From Streptomyces silvae (GTDB lineage Bacteria; Actinomycetota; Actinomycetes; Streptomycetales; Streptomycetaceae), in contig NZ_JAERUC010000066.1 of NCBI RefSeq assembly GCF_016745505.1, forward strand, positions 1 to 36,624: a stretch of DNA of 36,624 nucleotides. The letters run 5' to 3'. Of the stretch, positions 25,801 through 35,258 are shown piece after piece; the stretch's first letter is position 1; every line of letters begins with the position of its first letter. The position numbers and the translations under genes were made by a program. The notes below the pieces were generated by a model, which saw nothing but the letters and a program-made list of their open reading frames with translations, ran no database searches and was not told the origin of the DNA.

Positions 25801-28800
25801 CGCGACATCGAGATGACCGTGGCCCTGTTCGGCGTGATCAAGGCCGGCGCCGTGTACGTACCGATGGACGCGAGCTACCCGCGCGAGCGGCTCGCCTACA
25901 TGTTCGACGACATCGACCCGGCCGCCGTCGTGACGACCGGCGCCGAACTGCCCGTCGCCCGCGAACTGCCGGTGCTGCGGCTCGACGACCCCGCCACCCT
26001 CGCGTCGGCCCCGGAGACCGACCCGGCCGAGGCGCGCGCCGCCCTCACCGACGACGCGCTCGCCTACGTCATCTACACCTCGGGAACCACCGGGCGGCCC
26101 AAGGGCGTCGGGGTGACCCACCGGGGCGTGCCCGACCTGATCGCGCTCCAGGAGGAGGTCGTCGGCGTCACCGAGCACGACCGGTACCTGCACTTCGCCT
26201 CGACCAGCTTCGACGTGGCGTTCTGGCAGACCATGGTGCCGCTGCTCTCCGGCGGCACCTCCGTGATCGCGCCCGAGGAGGTGCGCGTACCCGGCGACGA
26301 ACTTCTCGACTACATCACCGAGAACCGTGTGACAGGAGTGAACCTGCTCCCGTCCTTCCTCGCCGCGATGCCCGACGACGGCACCGTCGACCCCGACGTG
26401 TTCTTCGTCGTCGGCGCCGAACGGCTCGACCCGGAGCTCGCCCGGCGCTGGGGCCAGGGCCGCAGGGCGCTCTTCAACGCCTACGGACCGACCGAGGTCA
26501 CGATCAACTCCACGACATGGCGGTACGACCCGGAGGACACCGGGCCGCTGCCGATCGGCCGCCCCGACCCCGACGTCCGCGCCTACGTCCTCGACGGCGG
26601 ACTCCAGCCGGTCGGCGTCGGCGTGACGGGCGAGCTGTACCTGGGCGGGCCGAGCCTGGCCCGCGGCTACCTCGGACGCCCCGGCCTGACCGCCTCGACG
26701 TTCGTGGCCGACCCTTTCGGCCCGCCGGGGGAGCGGATCTACCGCACCGGCGACCTGGTGCGGTGGCGGCCCGACGGACAGCTGGTGTTCCTCGGCCGCG
26801 CCGACCACCAGGTCAAGATCCGTGGCTTCCGCGTCGAACTCGGCGAGATCGAGACCACCCTCACCGGCCATCCCGACGTCCGCGCCTGCGCCGTGATCAT
26901 GCGGGAGGGCAGGCTCGTCGGCTACGTCATCCCGACCGACGACGCCGACCTCGACACCGCCCGGCTGCGCGCGTACCTGGCCGGGGAACTGCCCGACCAC
27001 ATGGTGCCCACGGCACTCGTGCCGATCAGCCGGCTGCCGCTGAGCCCCAGCGGCAAGCTCGACACCTCGGCGCTGCCCGCTCCCGAGACCACCGCAGCCG
27101 CACGGCGTGAACCCGCCACCGAGGCCGAGGCCCTGCTCCTCGCCGTGTTCCGGGACATCCTGGGCACCGACGAGGTCGGCCTCGACGACGACTTCTTCGC
27201 CGTCGGCGGAGACAGCATCGTGGCCCTCCAAGTGGTGTCACGGGCCCGGCGCCAGGGCCTCGGACTCGCCGCCCGCGACGTGTTCGAAGGGGAGACCGTC
27301 GCCGGTATCGCGGCACGGGCCCGCGACCTCGACGCGGGCGACGCCCCCGCCGTCGGCGACGCCCCGCTCACCCCGGTCATGCGGGACCTGCTGCGCAGGG
27401 CCGGCTCGGCCGCGGACGGCTTCTGCCAGTGGGTGGAGATCTGCGTCCCGCCCGGGGGCGACGAGACGTCCTGGCAGGCCGTGCTCGACACGGTGCTCGC
27501 CCGCCACGACGTGCTGCGGGCCCGTCTGGCCGGTGACGTCCTGCGCATCCCGCCCGTCGGCGCGGTCACCGGAGCCGACGTACTGACCCGCGTCGAGGCG
27601 GCCGGCGACCTGCGGGCCGCGGCCGACTCCGGGACCGCGGCGGCACGCGCCTCGATGGACCCGCGCACCGGTCCGCTGCTGCGCGCGGTGTGGGTGGACG
27701 CGGGCCCCGACAGGCCCGGCCGCCTCGTCCTGATCGCCCACCACCTGGTCGTCGACGGGGTGTCCTGGCGCGTCCTGCTGGACGACGTGGAGCACGCCCA
27801 CGCCGGCGGGACACCGGCCCGGCACGGCGAGTCGTTCCTCGGCTGGGCGCAGACCCTGCGCGAGGCCGACCGCAGGGACGAACTGCCCCACTGGCGGCGG
27901 ATGAGCGCCCCGGAGGCACTCACCCGTCCGCTCGACCCCGCCCGGGACACCGTGGCCACCGCGACGCACCACGAGCTCCGGCTCGACACCGACGCCACGC
28001 GCTCCCTGGTCACGACCCTGCCCGCCGCCTACCGCACCACACCGGACGCCGTCCTGCTGACGGCCCTCGCCCGGGCGGTACACGCATGGCGCGGCACCCG
28101 GAACCTGCTGGTCGCCCTGGAGAGCCACGGACGCCCGCGGCAGGTCGACCTGTCGCAGACCGTCGGCTGGTTCACCGCCGTCCACCCCGTGCTGCTCGAC
28201 GCCGACGACGACGTACAGGCGGTCAGGGAGCGGCTGCGCGCGCAGGGCGACGGCCTCGGCCACGGCATCCTCACCGCGGCCGGACTGCTGGACCCCGTGG
28301 AGCCGGAGGTCGCCTGGAACTACCTCGGCAGGTACCCCGGCGCCCCTGCCGAGGAGACGCCGTGGCAGCCGTCCCCGGACGCCGACCCGCTCGGCTCCGG
28401 CGGCTCCGACGCCATGCCGCTGCCCCACAGCCTGATGGTCAACGCGCTGGTACGCGACGACGCGCTCGGCATCCGGTTCACCTGGCCCTCCGCGCTGTTC
28501 ACCCCCGCCGAGATCGAGGACCTGGCCGAAAACATGCGGACCGCGCTCCTGCGGGTCGCCGCCGCACCGGAGATCAGGGCGCTCGGCCCCGACCGGGCGG
28601 TCAGCGACATCCAGCCGCTCACCCCGCTGCAGGAGGTGATGCTGCGGCACTCGCGCACCGAGCGGCCCGACCCGTACACCGTGCAGTCGGCGTTCTCCCT
28701 GGCCGGCCCGCTCGACACCGGTGCCCTGCGCGCCGCGGCCACCGAACTGCTGGCACGCCACCCGAACCTGGGCGCCGTCTTCCCCGCCTCCCTGGCGGTG

Positions 28801-29826
28801 ATCCCCATGGCGCCCCGGCCGGACTTCCGGGTGACCGACGGGCCCGCGGACGAGGTGCTCGCCGCCGACCTGGCCGAACCCTTCGACCTCGCTACGGGAC
28901 CGCTCGTCCGCCTGACCGTGATCCGGCTCGGCCCCGACCGCGCCGACCTGGTCCTGACCACCCATCACGTGCTCTCCGACGGCTGGTCGGCCCCGCGCAT
29001 CCTCACCGAACTGTTCGCCCTCTACACGGCCCACGTCCGGGGCGTGGCCCCGGAACTCCCCGCCCCCGTACCGTTCGGCGGCTATCTGCGCTGGTGCGCC
29101 GAGCACGAGCCCGACCTCGGGGCGTGGGCGGCCGAGCTGGACGGCCTGCCCGAGGGCGACCACCTGGGCGCGGGCGAACCCGGCCCGGCGTGGCAGACAC
29201 CCGAGGTCATCGAGTTCGACGCACCCTTGGTGGCCGAGATCAGCCGGCTCGCCGCGGGGCGCGGACTCACCCGCAACACGCTGGTGCAGGGCGCGTGGTC
29301 GGTGCTGCTCGCCCGGCGCTCCGGCCGTACGGACGTCTGCTTCGGCGCCATGGTCGCCTGCCGTCCCCCGGAGCTGGAGGGCGTCGAGGAGATCATCGGA
29401 CTGCTGGCCAACACCGTCCCCGTACGGGCACGGCTCACCGGCACCTTCGCGGAGACCCTCACCGACCTCCAGGCCCGGCAGCGGGCCCTGGTGGAGCACC
29501 AGCACGTCGCCCTCTCCGACCTGGAGCGGCTGACCGGGCGGAGCCGGCTCTTCGACAGCATGGTGGTGTTCGAGAACTACCCCGTCGACCCGGGCCGCCT
29601 CCGCGAACCCGCCCCCGGGCTCACGGTCGTCGGCACCCGGTTCCGTGAGGCCACCCACCACCCGGTGACCCTCACGGTCATGCCGGACGGCGACGGCTGG
29701 ACCGGTGTCCTCGCGCACCGGGCCGGCGTCGGCACCGACGGGCTCGCGGAGGAACTGCTCGATCTGCTCCGGTCCCTGGACAAGCACCTCGACGCCGATG
29801 TGCGCGACCTCCTGGAGGGACGATGA
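19852..29826 (+). CDS. Dimodular NRPS, C-A-PCP-E-C-A-PCP-E-C, siderophore assembly
   Basis: The 3324-residue synthetase shows nine domains. C1 (about 8-430, HHLVFDG at 148) is EntF-like and suited to an aryl donor. A1 (about 463-955) has [10 protein letters not shown] at 611. PCP1 has S989 in GGDS. E1 (about 1040-1470) has HHLAMDG at 1160, EGHGRE and NYLGRF. C2 (about 1486-1900) has HHSLLDG at 1611. A2 (about 1928-2410) has [10 protein letters not shown] at 2076. PCP2 has S2455. E2 (about 2501-2900) has HHLVVDG at 2630. A terminal C3 (about 2919-3324) has HHVLSDG at 3038. All core motifs are intact. Hand-aligned pocket residues read D-S-D-T-V-G-I-V-D-K for A1, whose acids suggest a basic substrate such as Arg, Orn or Lys, and D-V-W-L-F-V-A-I-N-K for A2, which I cannot assign. 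There is no thioesterase. Expected product: aryl-D-residue-D-residue passed to an unknown acceptor. Its stop overlaps the exporter start. Confidence 0.95.
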   Translation: MSTASVSSGGLLPLTRAQLGIWNAQSLEPDSPYYVVGDVVEISGGEPVDVPALVEAVRATTQEAETLRLRVYDTPEGPRQRVAEEPVAPPQVLDVRGAADPVAAAQALVDAERARTAEACRGMVDRPLFSRTVIRLSDREVWYTQLGHHLVFDGYTAAMLARRTGARYTALVQGEEPAKCTFGSFAALVAADQAYRDSDRSAEDRAYWVERFTPLPELGSFDDAGTAVGAPDRTLTARTALTAEETARLRAFADAEGVTWGEALIAGYAAFLHRRLARTGVVFALPLMCRTGSVELRTPAMAVNVLPLRVTVRGGDRLGDLTRRVASAMREMRDHQRYRGEDLPQDLGVPGAGALLHGRGINLKAFDLAIDFAGSGGVMRNVAGGPPEDMGLSVLPAGDGGLLLGFEVDARTNDQASVDGLLAGLRALLAGLVDGVPVGRIPMAGEAGALMAAWCPPALPGTPVDVPTAFDAMAAAGPGRTALVCGEDRLSAADLADRVHRLARALRARGIGADDVVALALPRSADSVVALLAVMDAGAAFLPLDAAYPPERLHELIEDTRPALVVTSGAVDGLLWGTLLDEAAGLSGEPLTAGELAAPRHPEHLAYVIHTSGSTGRPKGVLGRVGGLAALLHHQRSTVVAEAEQAAGRRLRAAHTYSFAFDSAFDHLVWLLCGHELHVYDAETIRDADALLAAYTRDGIDVVDTTPSMAAPLIEGGLLDLRPTLLVLGGEATPPALWQRVAASGTSARNIYGPTEATVDSTTARIDDGEPHIGHPLAGTRTYVLDSALQPVPHGTTGELYLAGPHLARGYLGRPGATAERFVADPFGAPGDRMYRTGDLATWVPGRGIAYGGRGDGQVKIRGHRVEAGEVEAALAAVPGVTAAAARVLSSRLVGYVVSASVTGDEARAHLAERLPDHMVPAAVVVLAELPVTPNGKLDRAALPAPVSAGGGREPGTERERLLCAVLADAFDVERVGVDDDFFALGGDSITAITVSSRLRAVGLGLRPRDLLARRSFAALAASAELLADVPEPVDEPSGPVPAPPIVRGLLDPHPDVDTIAGYAQWTALSVGALDREALAAGVQAVLDHHDALRLRAADGLEVLPRGTVRAAVDDVRGDDVTALAERLAAELDPRTGDLVRAALLRTGEGTADRLVVVVHHLAMDGVSWRVLLPDLHTACTGGTLGPVGASWRRHALLLAEQGTSGARRGELDHWRAALAGASRLGARPLDPARDTVSTAHRSVTVASPEATEALLTTLPAAYRAGVDEVLLAALVLTLRNWGLSGDDVTVTLEGHGREHLDLSRTVGWFTSEYPVRVPASDAVGRALRAAKEARRRVPDAGIGYGVLRHLDPETAPELSATPPPDVLLNYLGRFAPLSATGWSLPERDAFSVTEPGAKALEQVLALNCFVHEGEAPRLAVEWTAATGVLGTDVVTALQAAWTSALETLTEHARHTRGGLTPSDLPLVDLDQAAIDALERTGRVADVLPATPLQVGLSFHTLLRDDDETDVYVVQAVTTLVGELIPGRMAEAARELLRRHPALRVYLGTAGNDVVQVIPADITLDWREDDHFAEAARADLERPFDPGRPPLIRFLLSRVGPAEHKLVITNHHSLLDGWSMPLVGRSLLAIYAELGGGPAAPAGQPLSEYFRWLAGRDREASLAAWRDTLAGVDDATRLAPARTGTAVERPGRETVGLGREFSDRLRAFAREEGVTLTTVLQTAWGLLLGRLTGRLDVVFGCPVSGRPAEVDGVESMIGQLGTTIPVRVRHHRDTTARDLLAQVHAESVALAEHHHVGLPEIQRAVGIGELFDTMLVMENFPLSSRKRTPLAPGLDLAGVDITDATHYALTVIVIPDDEITIGLGYQPGAFEESAVRDYGRWLHHLLREIVDDPARPAVRLPALDAGERQRMLRTGTEVVAARARGHWLEVFAGWVERKPGAEALVCRDRSLSYAELDARANQLAHALIARGVRPQDPVAVLLVRDIEMTVALFGVIKAGAVYVPMDASYPRERLAYMFDDIDPAAVVTTGAELPVARELPVLRLDDPATLASAPETDPAEARAALTDDALAYVIYTSGTTGRPKGVGVTHRGVPDLIALQEEVVGVTEHDRYLHFASTSFDVAFWQTMVPLLSGGTSVIAPEEVRVPGDELLDYITENRVTGVNLLPSFLAAMPDDGTVDPDVFFVVGAERLDPELARRWGQGRRALFNAYGPTEVTINSTTWRYDPEDTGPLPIGRPDPDVRAYVLDGGLQPVGVGVTGELYLGGPSLARGYLGRPGLTASTFVADPFGPPGERIYRTGDLVRWRPDGQLVFLGRADHQVKIRGFRVELGEIETTLTGHPDVRACAVIMREGRLVGYVIPTDDADLDTARLRAYLAGELPDHMVPTALVPISRLPLSPSGKLDTSALPAPETTAAARREPATEAEALLLAVFRDILGTDEVGLDDDFFAVGGDSIVALQVVSRARRQGLGLAARDVFEGETVAGIAARARDLDAGDAPAVGDAPLTPVMRDLLRRAGSAADGFCQWVEICVPPGGDETSWQAVLDTVLARHDVLRARLAGDVLRIPPVGAVTGADVLTRVEAAGDLRAAADSGTAAARASMDPRTGPLLRAVWVDAGPDRPGRLVLIAHHLVVDGVSWRVLLDDVEHAHAGGTPARHGESFLGWAQTLREADRRDELPHWRRMSAPEALTRPLDPARDTVATATHHELRLDTDATRSLVTTLPAAYRTTPDAVLLTALARAVHAWRGTRNLLVALESHGRPRQVDLSQTVGWFTAVHPVLLDADDDVQAVRERLRAQGDGLGHGILTAAGLLDPVEPEVAWNYLGRYPGAPAEETPWQPSPDADPLGSGGSDAMPLPHSLMVNALVRDDALGIRFTWPSALFTPAEIEDLAENMRTALLRVAAAPEIRALGPDRAVSDIQPLTPLQEVMLRHSRTERPDPYTVQSAFSLAGPLDTGALRAAATELLARHPNLGAVFPASLAVIPMAPRPDFRVTDGPADEVLAADLAEPFDLATGPLVRLTVIRLGPDRADLVLTTHHVLSDGWSAPRILTELFALYTAHVRGVAPELPAPVPFGGYLRWCAEHEPDLGAWAAELDGLPEGDHLGAGEPGPAWQTPEVIEFDAPLVAEISRLAAGRGLTRNTLVQGAWSVLLARRSGRTDVCFGAMVACRPPELEGVEEIIGLLANTVPVRARLTGTFAETLTDLQARQRALVEHQHVALSDLERLTGRSRLFDSMVVFENYPVDPGRLREPAPGLTVVGTRFREATHHPVTLTVMPDGDGWTGVLAHRAGVGTDGLAEELLDLLRSLDKHLDADVRDLLEGR

Positions 29827-31223
29827 GCAAGGACGTCGCACCCCCCGTCGAACGGGTGGACCGGCAACTGCTGCGGGTCGCCTTCATCCTGGTGCTCGGC
29901 ACCTTCATGGCCACCCTGGACGCCACCATCGTCAGCGTCGGCATCGACGCCCTGACCGAGGAGTTCGGCGCGTCCGTCGCGGAGATCCAGTGGGTCACCA
30001 CCGGGTATCTGCTGGCCGTGGTCGCCGCCGTACCGGCGTCCGGCTGGCTGGCCGACCGGTTCGGCGGCAAGCGGACCTGGCTCGCCGCCGTGGGCGTGTT
30101 CCTGCTCGGCTCGGTGCTGTGCGCGCTGGCCTGGTCGGCGACCAGCCTGATCGTCTTCCGGGTGATCCAGGGCCTCGGCAGCGGACTGCTGCCCGCGACC
30201 GGGCAGGCCCTGCTGGCCCGCGTCGCGGGGCCGAACCGCACCGGCCGGGTGATCAGCGTCGTCGCGGTCGTCCCGCTGCTCTCCCCGGTCTTCGGCCCGC
30301 TCGCGGGCGGCTCGATCCTCGGTGTGGCGCCCTGGCCGTGGCTGTTCCTGGTCAACCTGCCGATCGGGCTGGTCGCCGCGCTGCTCGCCCGCAGGTACGT
30401 GCCCGCGGTGCCGCCGTCGACCCGGCGTACGGCCTTCGACCTGCGGGGGGCCGTCCTGCTCTCGCCCGGCCTGGCCGTGCTGGTGTACGGCCTGACCGAG
30501 GTGGCCCACGGCCGTACCCGCCCGGCGGAGATCGGGGTCACCGCCGGGCTCGCGATGCTGGCCGGTTTCACCGTGCACGGGCTGCGCACCCGCGCCACAC
30601 CGCTGGTCGACCCCCGGCTGTTCGCCCGGCCGCCCTTCGGCGCCGCGGCCCTCGCCCTGGTGGTCCTCGGGGCATCCGTGTTCGGCACGATGTTCCTGCT
30701 GCCGCTGTACTTCCAGGCCGGCCGTGGTCTGACGGCGTGGGAGGCCGGGCTGCTGCTCGCGCCTCAGGGACTGGGCGCGGCCGCCGGATCGGTCCTGGTC
30801 AACCGCACCATCGACAAGGTCGCGCCGCGGACCCTGGTCGTGACCGGCATCGCGCTGATCCTCGCCGGCACCGTCCCGTTCACCCAGCTCGGCCACGGGA
30901 TCCCGGACGCCGCGATCGTCGCGGCCCTCGCGGTCCGCGGCCTCGGGATGGCGATGGTCGGCGCGCCGGTGATGAACATCGTCTACAGCCGCATCGAGCC
31001 CGAGCACCTGCCCCGCGCGTCCGGAGCGCTCAACCTGCTCAACACCGTGGGCGGTTCGGTGGGTACCGCCGCCCTCGCCGTGGTCCTGCAGAGCCGGCTC
31101 TCCGCCCGTGGCCAGGACATCGCCTCGGCGTTCGGCGACACCTTCTGGTGGGTGCTCGGCTTCTGCCTGCTCGCTGCGGCCGGGGCCACCAGGCTGCCCC
31201 GCACCCAGGCACGCACGCCATGA
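29823..31223 (+). CDS. MFS exporter, DHA2 (EmrB/QacA) type, probable siderophore efflux
   Basis: The 466-residue protein has the DHA2 features: LGTFMATLDATIVSVGIDAL in helix 1, the loop WLADRFGGKRTW, and the antiporter motif around GPLAGGSIL, with about 14 predicted helices. Such pumps export siderophores or drugs using the proton gradient. The ATG at 29823 overlaps the NRPS stop (ATGA), so it is made with the synthetase. That is the main reason to call it the siderophore exporter. It is the last gene of the operon and is followed by a hairpin. Confidence 0.9.
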   Translation: MSKDVAPPVERVDRQLLRVAFILVLGTFMATLDATIVSVGIDALTEEFGASVAEIQWVTTGYLLAVVAAVPASGWLADRFGGKRTWLAAVGVFLLGSVLCALAWSATSLIVFRVIQGLGSGLLPATGQALLARVAGPNRTGRVISVVAVVPLLSPVFGPLAGGSILGVAPWPWLFLVNLPIGLVAALLARRYVPAVPPSTRRTAFDLRGAVLLSPGLAVLVYGLTEVAHGRTRPAEIGVTAGLAMLAGFTVHGLRTRATPLVDPRLFARPPFGAAALALVVLGASVFGTMFLLPLYFQAGRGLTAWEAGLLLAPQGLGAAAGSVLVNRTIDKVAPRTLVVTGIALILAGTVPFTQLGHGIPDAAIVAALAVRGLGMAMVGAPVMNIVYSRIEPEHLPRASGALNLLNTVGGSVGTAALAVVLQSRLSARGQDIASAFGDTFWWVLGFCLLAAAGATRLPRTQARTP

Positions 31224-31227
31224 CCCG

Positions 31228-31288
31228 CCCCCCGCCGGCCCCGGACCGCGCCCATCCGGCGCCAAGTCCCGGGCCGGCGAGGGGGTTT
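31228..31288 (+). terminator. Terminator after the siderophore operon
   Basis: Beginning four bases past the exporter stop, CCCCC-CGCCGGCCC (31228-31241) pairs with GGGCCGGCG-A-GGGGG (31271-31285), with one bulged base and a 29-base loop, and is followed by TTT. Confidence 0.6.
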
Positions 31289-31303
31289 GGAGGCACACCA
31301 GGG

Positions 31304-31376
31304 ACTTTGAACTCGCAGATGACAAAGTATGGACTTCCCCAGCAGAAGTCCCCTACCGTGGCGGCGCCACCGTAGG
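31304..31376. promoter_or_regulatory. Two inverted repeats upstream of the secreted PA14 protein gene
   Basis: ACTTTG (31304-31309) and CAAAGT (31323-31328) form a dyad with a 13-base spacer. CCTACCGTGGC (31352-31362) faces GCCACCGTAGG (31366-31376), complementary except for one C-C mismatch, around a 3-base centre. They lie 60-135 bases before the start codon and could be operators for a sugar-responsive regulator. Neither matches a box I can name. Confidence 0.4.
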
Positions 31377-31438
31377 CGCAGTGCAAGTCCGCGGATCAGT
31401 ACAGCCCGACCGGAGTGCGACCCCCTGCTGGAGGACCC

Positions 31439-34400
31439 ATGCATCCACGGCTGTTCCCACGTGCCCGAAGAGAGCTCACCGCCCTGCTCGTCGGAGGACT
31501 GCTCGCGGGAGGTGTCTGGGCCGGACACCCGGCCGCCGCCGCCCCCGACGACATCCCGCCCCAGGAACCCGGCGTCACCCTGCGCGTCTTCGACACCCAG
31601 GTGCCGCTCAGCACCCTGTGCACGCTCAAGCCGGGCCAGACGCCCAACCACGACAAGCTGATGCCCGCCGTCGACTGGTCCACGACCGACGACTTCGGCG
31701 GGTTCGCCGACAACTTCGTGGCCGAGGCGTCCGGCTACCTGGTCGTCCCCGAGGACGGGACGTACGCCTTCCGCCTCACCAGCGACGACGGCTCCCGGCT
31801 CACCATCGACGACCAGGAGGTCATCGACCACGACGGTCTGCACGGTGCCGAGCCCAAGGACGGATCCGCCCAGCTCACCGCCGGCTCCCACCCGTTCCGC
31901 GTCGACTACTTCGAGCGCGGCGGCGACCAGCAGCTGACCCTCGCCTGGAAACCCCCGGGCGCGGACGGCTTCACGGTCGTCCCGCAGGAGTCCCTGAGCA
32001 CCGACGCCGGCGTCGTCCGGGTCACCGCGCCGGGCCGTAAGGAGTGCGAATCCGGCGCGGACAGCCCCGGTGACGGACTGCCGCTCGCCGATGTGCGCCC
32101 CGACCTCGACCTCACCGACCTGCGCCCGGACGGCTTCGAACCTCAGGTCACCGGCATGGACTGGCTGCCCGACGGGCGGCTGGCGCTCTCCACGTGGGGC
32201 GGCTCCGAGAACGTGACCGGCGAGGTGTACCTCCTCGACCACGTCACCGGGGACACCAGCCGCGACAAGGTGACGGTGACCAAGGTCGCCGAGGGCCTGC
32301 GCGAGCCGATGGGCATCAAGTACGTCGACGGCTCGCTGTACGTCTCGCAGAAGCACGAGCTGACGCAACTCGTCGACACGGACAAGGACTTCGTCACCGA
32401 CGAGTACCGCACCGTCGCCACCTGGCCGTACGGCGGGAACTTCCACGAGTTCGCGTTCGGGCTGCTCTACCGCGACGGCTACTTCTACGTGAACCTGTCC
32501 GTCGCCATCGACTACGGCGGGGCCACCACCACGCCGCAGCCGGCGAAGGGACGCGGCACGACGTACAAGGTGAACAAGAAGACCGGCAAGATCCACGCCA
32601 TCGCCGGCGGTCTGCGCACCCCGAACGGGATCGGCTGGGGCCCCGGCGACACTCTTTTCACCACCGACAACCAGGGCGGCTGGCTGCCCGCGTCGAAGCT
32701 CGTCCAGATCAAGCAGGACCGCTTCTTCAACCACTACACCCAGCCCTCGGGCCAGTTCGACGCCAAGCCCGTCACCCAGCCGGTGCTCTGGCTGCCGCAG
32801 AACGAGATCGCCAACTCGCCCAGTACGCCGCTGTATCTCAAGGAGGGCACCTTCGCCGGCCAGATGCTGTTCGGCGACGTCACCTACGGCGGACTGCAGC
32901 GCGGCTACCTGGAGAAGGTGAAGGGCCAGTACCAGGGTGCCGTGTTCCGCTACACCCAGGGACTGGAAGCCGGGGTCAACCGCATCACCATGGGGCCCGA
33001 CGGGGCGATATACACCGGCGGCCTCGGGGCCGACGGTAACTGGGGCCAGGAAGGGAAACTGAAGTTCGGCCTGCAGAAGCTCACCCCCAACGGCGGCAAC
33101 ACCTTCGACATCAAGGAGATGCGGGCCGTCCCCGGCGGCTTCGACCTGGAATACACCCAGCCGCTGTCGGAGGCCACCGCGCAGGAGCTGACGGACCGCT
33201 ACCGGGCGGAGCAGTGGCGCTACACCCCCACCTCCGACTACGGCGGCCCGAAGATCGCCGAGGAGCAGCTCGGCGTGCGCTCGGCGACCCTCTCCGAGGA
33301 CGGCCGCACCGTGCAGCTGCGCCTCGACGGGCTCAAGCCCGACCGGGTCGTGCACCTGCGCTCCCCGCGCCCCTTCGCCTCCGCGTCCGGCGAGACGCTG
33401 TGGAGCACGGAGGCCTGGTACACGCTCAACGCCCTGCCGGGGAAGCAGCCGGCGCCGGCCACGCTGTACGAGGCGGAGGAGGCGAAGCTCACCGGTAAGG
33501 CCGGCATCCGCACCGACCACACCGGCTACTCGGGCAGCGGCTTCGTCGACCGCTACTCCACCGAGGGGCAGGCCGCCACGACCTTCGAGGTCACCGCCCC
33601 CAGGGCCGGTGACTACGACGTGAACCTGCGGTACTCCAACGGCCCCGACCCCTTCCAGGGCACCAAGTCCCTCTCCCTGCACGTCAACGGGAAGAAGCTG
33701 CGACAGACGAAACTCGCCTCGACGGGCACCTGGGACGCCTGGTCGACGCAGACCGAGCGGGTCCGCCTGCACGCGGGGCCCAACACACTCTCGTACCGCT
33801 TCGACCCCGGTGACACCGGCCATGTCAACCTCGACCTGATCACCGTGCGCCCCCACGGGGACCCCGTGCCGCTCTTCGACGGGACCGCCGCCTCGCAGGC
33901 GCAGTGGCAGCACACGGACGGGCGGCGCGTCGAATGGCCCCTGGCCGCCGAGCGGTCGATGGAGGTCTGCTGCGGCGACATCCGCACCAAGGACGCCTAC
34001 CAGGACTTCAAGCTGCACCTGGAGTTCCGGGTACCGCTGCTGCCGGACGACGTGACCGGACAGGACCGGGGCAACAGCGGGATCTATCTCCAGGACCGTT
34101 ACGAGCTCCAGATCCTCGACTCGTACGGCGACACCACCCCCGCCACGAACGAGGCCGGCGCCATCTACGAGAAGAAGGCACCGGACGTCAACGCGGCCAC
34201 CGCCCCGGAGACCTGGCAGACGTACGACGTCACGTTCCGGGCGGCGCGCTTCGACGACAGCGGCCGCAAGACCGCCGATGCCCGGGTGACGGTGGTGTGG
34301 AACGGCAAGAAGGTCCACGACGACATCACGATCGACGGACCGACCGGCGCGGGCGCGCCGGAGGGCCCCTCGGCCGGGGCGATCCGTCTCCAGGACCACG

Positions 34401-34447
34401 GCAACACCGTGCGGTTCCGTGACATCAGGATCGAACCGCTGGGTTAG
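31439..34447 (+). CDS. Secreted multidomain protein: PA14, beta-propeller, CBM6/35-like, DUF1080
   Basis: The 1002-residue exported protein starts with a Sec signal (RRELTALLVGGLLAGGVWAG, cleavage near PAAAAPDD). A PA14 domain (about 50-180) contains VPEDGTYAFRLTSDDGSRLTIDD. A beta-propeller of the sugar-dehydrogenase/NHL kind (about 221-560) contains PQVTGMDWLPDGRLALSTWGG and GLRTPNGIGWGPGDTLFTTDN. A linker domain follows. A CBM6/35-like domain (about 674-804) contains LYEAEEAKLTG and TGHVNLDLI, then a C-terminal DUF1080/3-keto-disaccharide hydrolase-like domain (about 810-1002) contains NSGIYLQDRYELQILDSYGD. All point to binding or breakdown of extracellular carbohydrate; the substrate is unknown. 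ATG 31439 follows GGAGG by four bases. The gene converges on the dehalogenase gene with a 3-base gap. Confidence 0.88.
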   Translation: MHPRLFPRARRELTALLVGGLLAGGVWAGHPAAAAPDDIPPQEPGVTLRVFDTQVPLSTLCTLKPGQTPNHDKLMPAVDWSTTDDFGGFADNFVAEASGYLVVPEDGTYAFRLTSDDGSRLTIDDQEVIDHDGLHGAEPKDGSAQLTAGSHPFRVDYFERGGDQQLTLAWKPPGADGFTVVPQESLSTDAGVVRVTAPGRKECESGADSPGDGLPLADVRPDLDLTDLRPDGFEPQVTGMDWLPDGRLALSTWGGSENVTGEVYLLDHVTGDTSRDKVTVTKVAEGLREPMGIKYVDGSLYVSQKHELTQLVDTDKDFVTDEYRTVATWPYGGNFHEFAFGLLYRDGYFYVNLSVAIDYGGATTTPQPAKGRGTTYKVNKKTGKIHAIAGGLRTPNGIGWGPGDTLFTTDNQGGWLPASKLVQIKQDRFFNHYTQPSGQFDAKPVTQPVLWLPQNEIANSPSTPLYLKEGTFAGQMLFGDVTYGGLQRGYLEKVKGQYQGAVFRYTQGLEAGVNRITMGPDGAIYTGGLGADGNWGQEGKLKFGLQKLTPNGGNTFDIKEMRAVPGGFDLEYTQPLSEATAQELTDRYRAEQWRYTPTSDYGGPKIAEEQLGVRSATLSEDGRTVQLRLDGLKPDRVVHLRSPRPFASASGETLWSTEAWYTLNALPGKQPAPATLYEAEEAKLTGKAGIRTDHTGYSGSGFVDRYSTEGQAATTFEVTAPRAGDYDVNLRYSNGPDPFQGTKSLSLHVNGKKLRQTKLASTGTWDAWSTQTERVRLHAGPNTLSYRFDPGDTGHVNLDLITVRPHGDPVPLFDGTAASQAQWQHTDGRRVEWPLAAERSMEVCCGDIRTKDAYQDFKLHLEFRVPLLPDDVTGQDRGNSGIYLQDRYELQILDSYGDTTPATNEAGAIYEKKAPDVNAATAPETWQTYDVTFRAARFDDSGRKTADARVTVVWNGKKVHDDITIDGPTGAGAPEGPSAGAIRLQDHGNTVRFRDIRIEPLG

Positions 34448-34450
34448 GAC

Positions 34451-35152
34451 TCAGGCCTGGCCGAGACGGTCGGCCAGGCCCGCCAGATCGTCGGCGTACA
34501 GATCGAACCGGTCCGAGGGAGCGGGCGGGTCGCCGACGGGGCGGGCGACGTAGGCGGTGCGCAGGCCGAGGGCCTGTGCACCGCGCAGGTCCCACGCGTG
34601 GCTCGCGACCATCAGGAGGCGCTCCGGCGGTCGTCCGGAGACGGTGACGGCCAGCCGGTAGACCGCTGGGTCCGGCTTGTAGGTCCGGGCGTCCTCGGCG
34701 GACAGGGCCTGGTGCCAGCGCAGTCCGGCGTGGGCGTTGAGTCCCAGCAGTGCCGTCCGGCTGGCGTTGGAGAGCCCGATCAACGGGAATCCTCCGGCGA
34801 GCCGGGCGAGCCCTGCCAGGGTGTCGGGCCACGGCGGAAGTCTACGGGCCGAAAGGGCCAGCGTGGCCACGGCGGACGGGTCGTCGACCCCTACGGCATC
34901 GGCGACGCGCCGAGCGGCTTCCAGGTCGAGGACGTCGCTCGGACTGTAGGGCCGGACGCCGTCGAGGATGCGGCGCTGCTCGCGCTCGATGTGCTGTTGC
35001 CACAGCGACAGAAGCTGCTCGACCACGGGATCGGCGAGCGAGGGGTCGAGCGCGCGCAGGCCGGCGCGGATACCGGCGGGTTCGTCGACGAGCGTGCCGA
35101 GCACGTCGAACACGAGGGCATCGATCTCTGGCCCTGACACGAGATCTGACAT
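34451..35152 (-). CDS. HAD-superfamily haloacid dehalogenase, type II-like
   Basis: The 233-residue protein has the four HAD motifs: the nucleophile D16 in VFDVLGTLVDEP, the serine in LIGLSNASRTAL, the lysine in ARTYKPDPAVYRLA and the acidic motif in MVASHAWDLRGAQALGL. VASHxWDxxGA is typical of L-2-haloacid dehalogenase-like enzymes. Natural substrates may be phosphorylated or halogenated acids and cannot be chosen here. The ATG at 35152 places the nucleophile 16 residues in, the usual position; upstream in-frame sequence is Arg/Pro-rich and unlike the family. Its last codons contain a strong hairpin that also serves the convergent gene. Confidence 0.92.
   Translation of the reverse strand: MSDLVSGPEIDALVFDVLGTLVDEPAGIRAGLRALDPSLADPVVEQLLSLWQQHIEREQRRILDGVRPYSPSDVLDLEAARRVADAVGVDDPSAVATLALSARRLPPWPDTLAGLARLAGGFPLIGLSNASRTALLGLNAHAGLRWHQALSAEDARTYKPDPAVYRLAVTVSGRPPERLLMVASHAWDLRGAQALGLRTAYVARPVGDPPAPSDRFDLYADDLAGLADRLGQA
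34455..34479. terminator. Hairpin embedded in the dehalogenase 3' end
   Basis: GCCTGGCCGA (34455-34464) and TCGGCCAGGC (34470-34479) form a perfect 10-bp stem with a five-base loop, eight bases past the stop of the plus-strand PA14 gene. It encodes the last residues of the dehalogenase (DRLGQA), so it serves as both coding sequence and terminator. Confidence 0.65.
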
Positions 35153-35258
35153 GAGGGAGGTCTCCGGGACGAGGCGGGGGCGTACGAGCAGGAGTGACTT
35201 CTGGCCGAACACGGCGGGGGCCCACCGGATTCCCGGCGGCGGCCGGTCGCGCTGCGCG

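Noticed and set aside
20239..27231. 2330-codon open frame on the minus strand opposite the NRPS
   Set aside because: It is antisense to clear NRPS domains. Its translation is Gly/Val/Gln-rich low-complexity sequence with no fold, the usual shadow of high-GC third positions.
28600..29826. Possible thioesterase at the NRPS C-terminus
   Set aside because: The region carries condensation motifs (HHVLSDG at residue 3038) to the end, and no GxSxG thioesterase motif is present in the final 400 residues.
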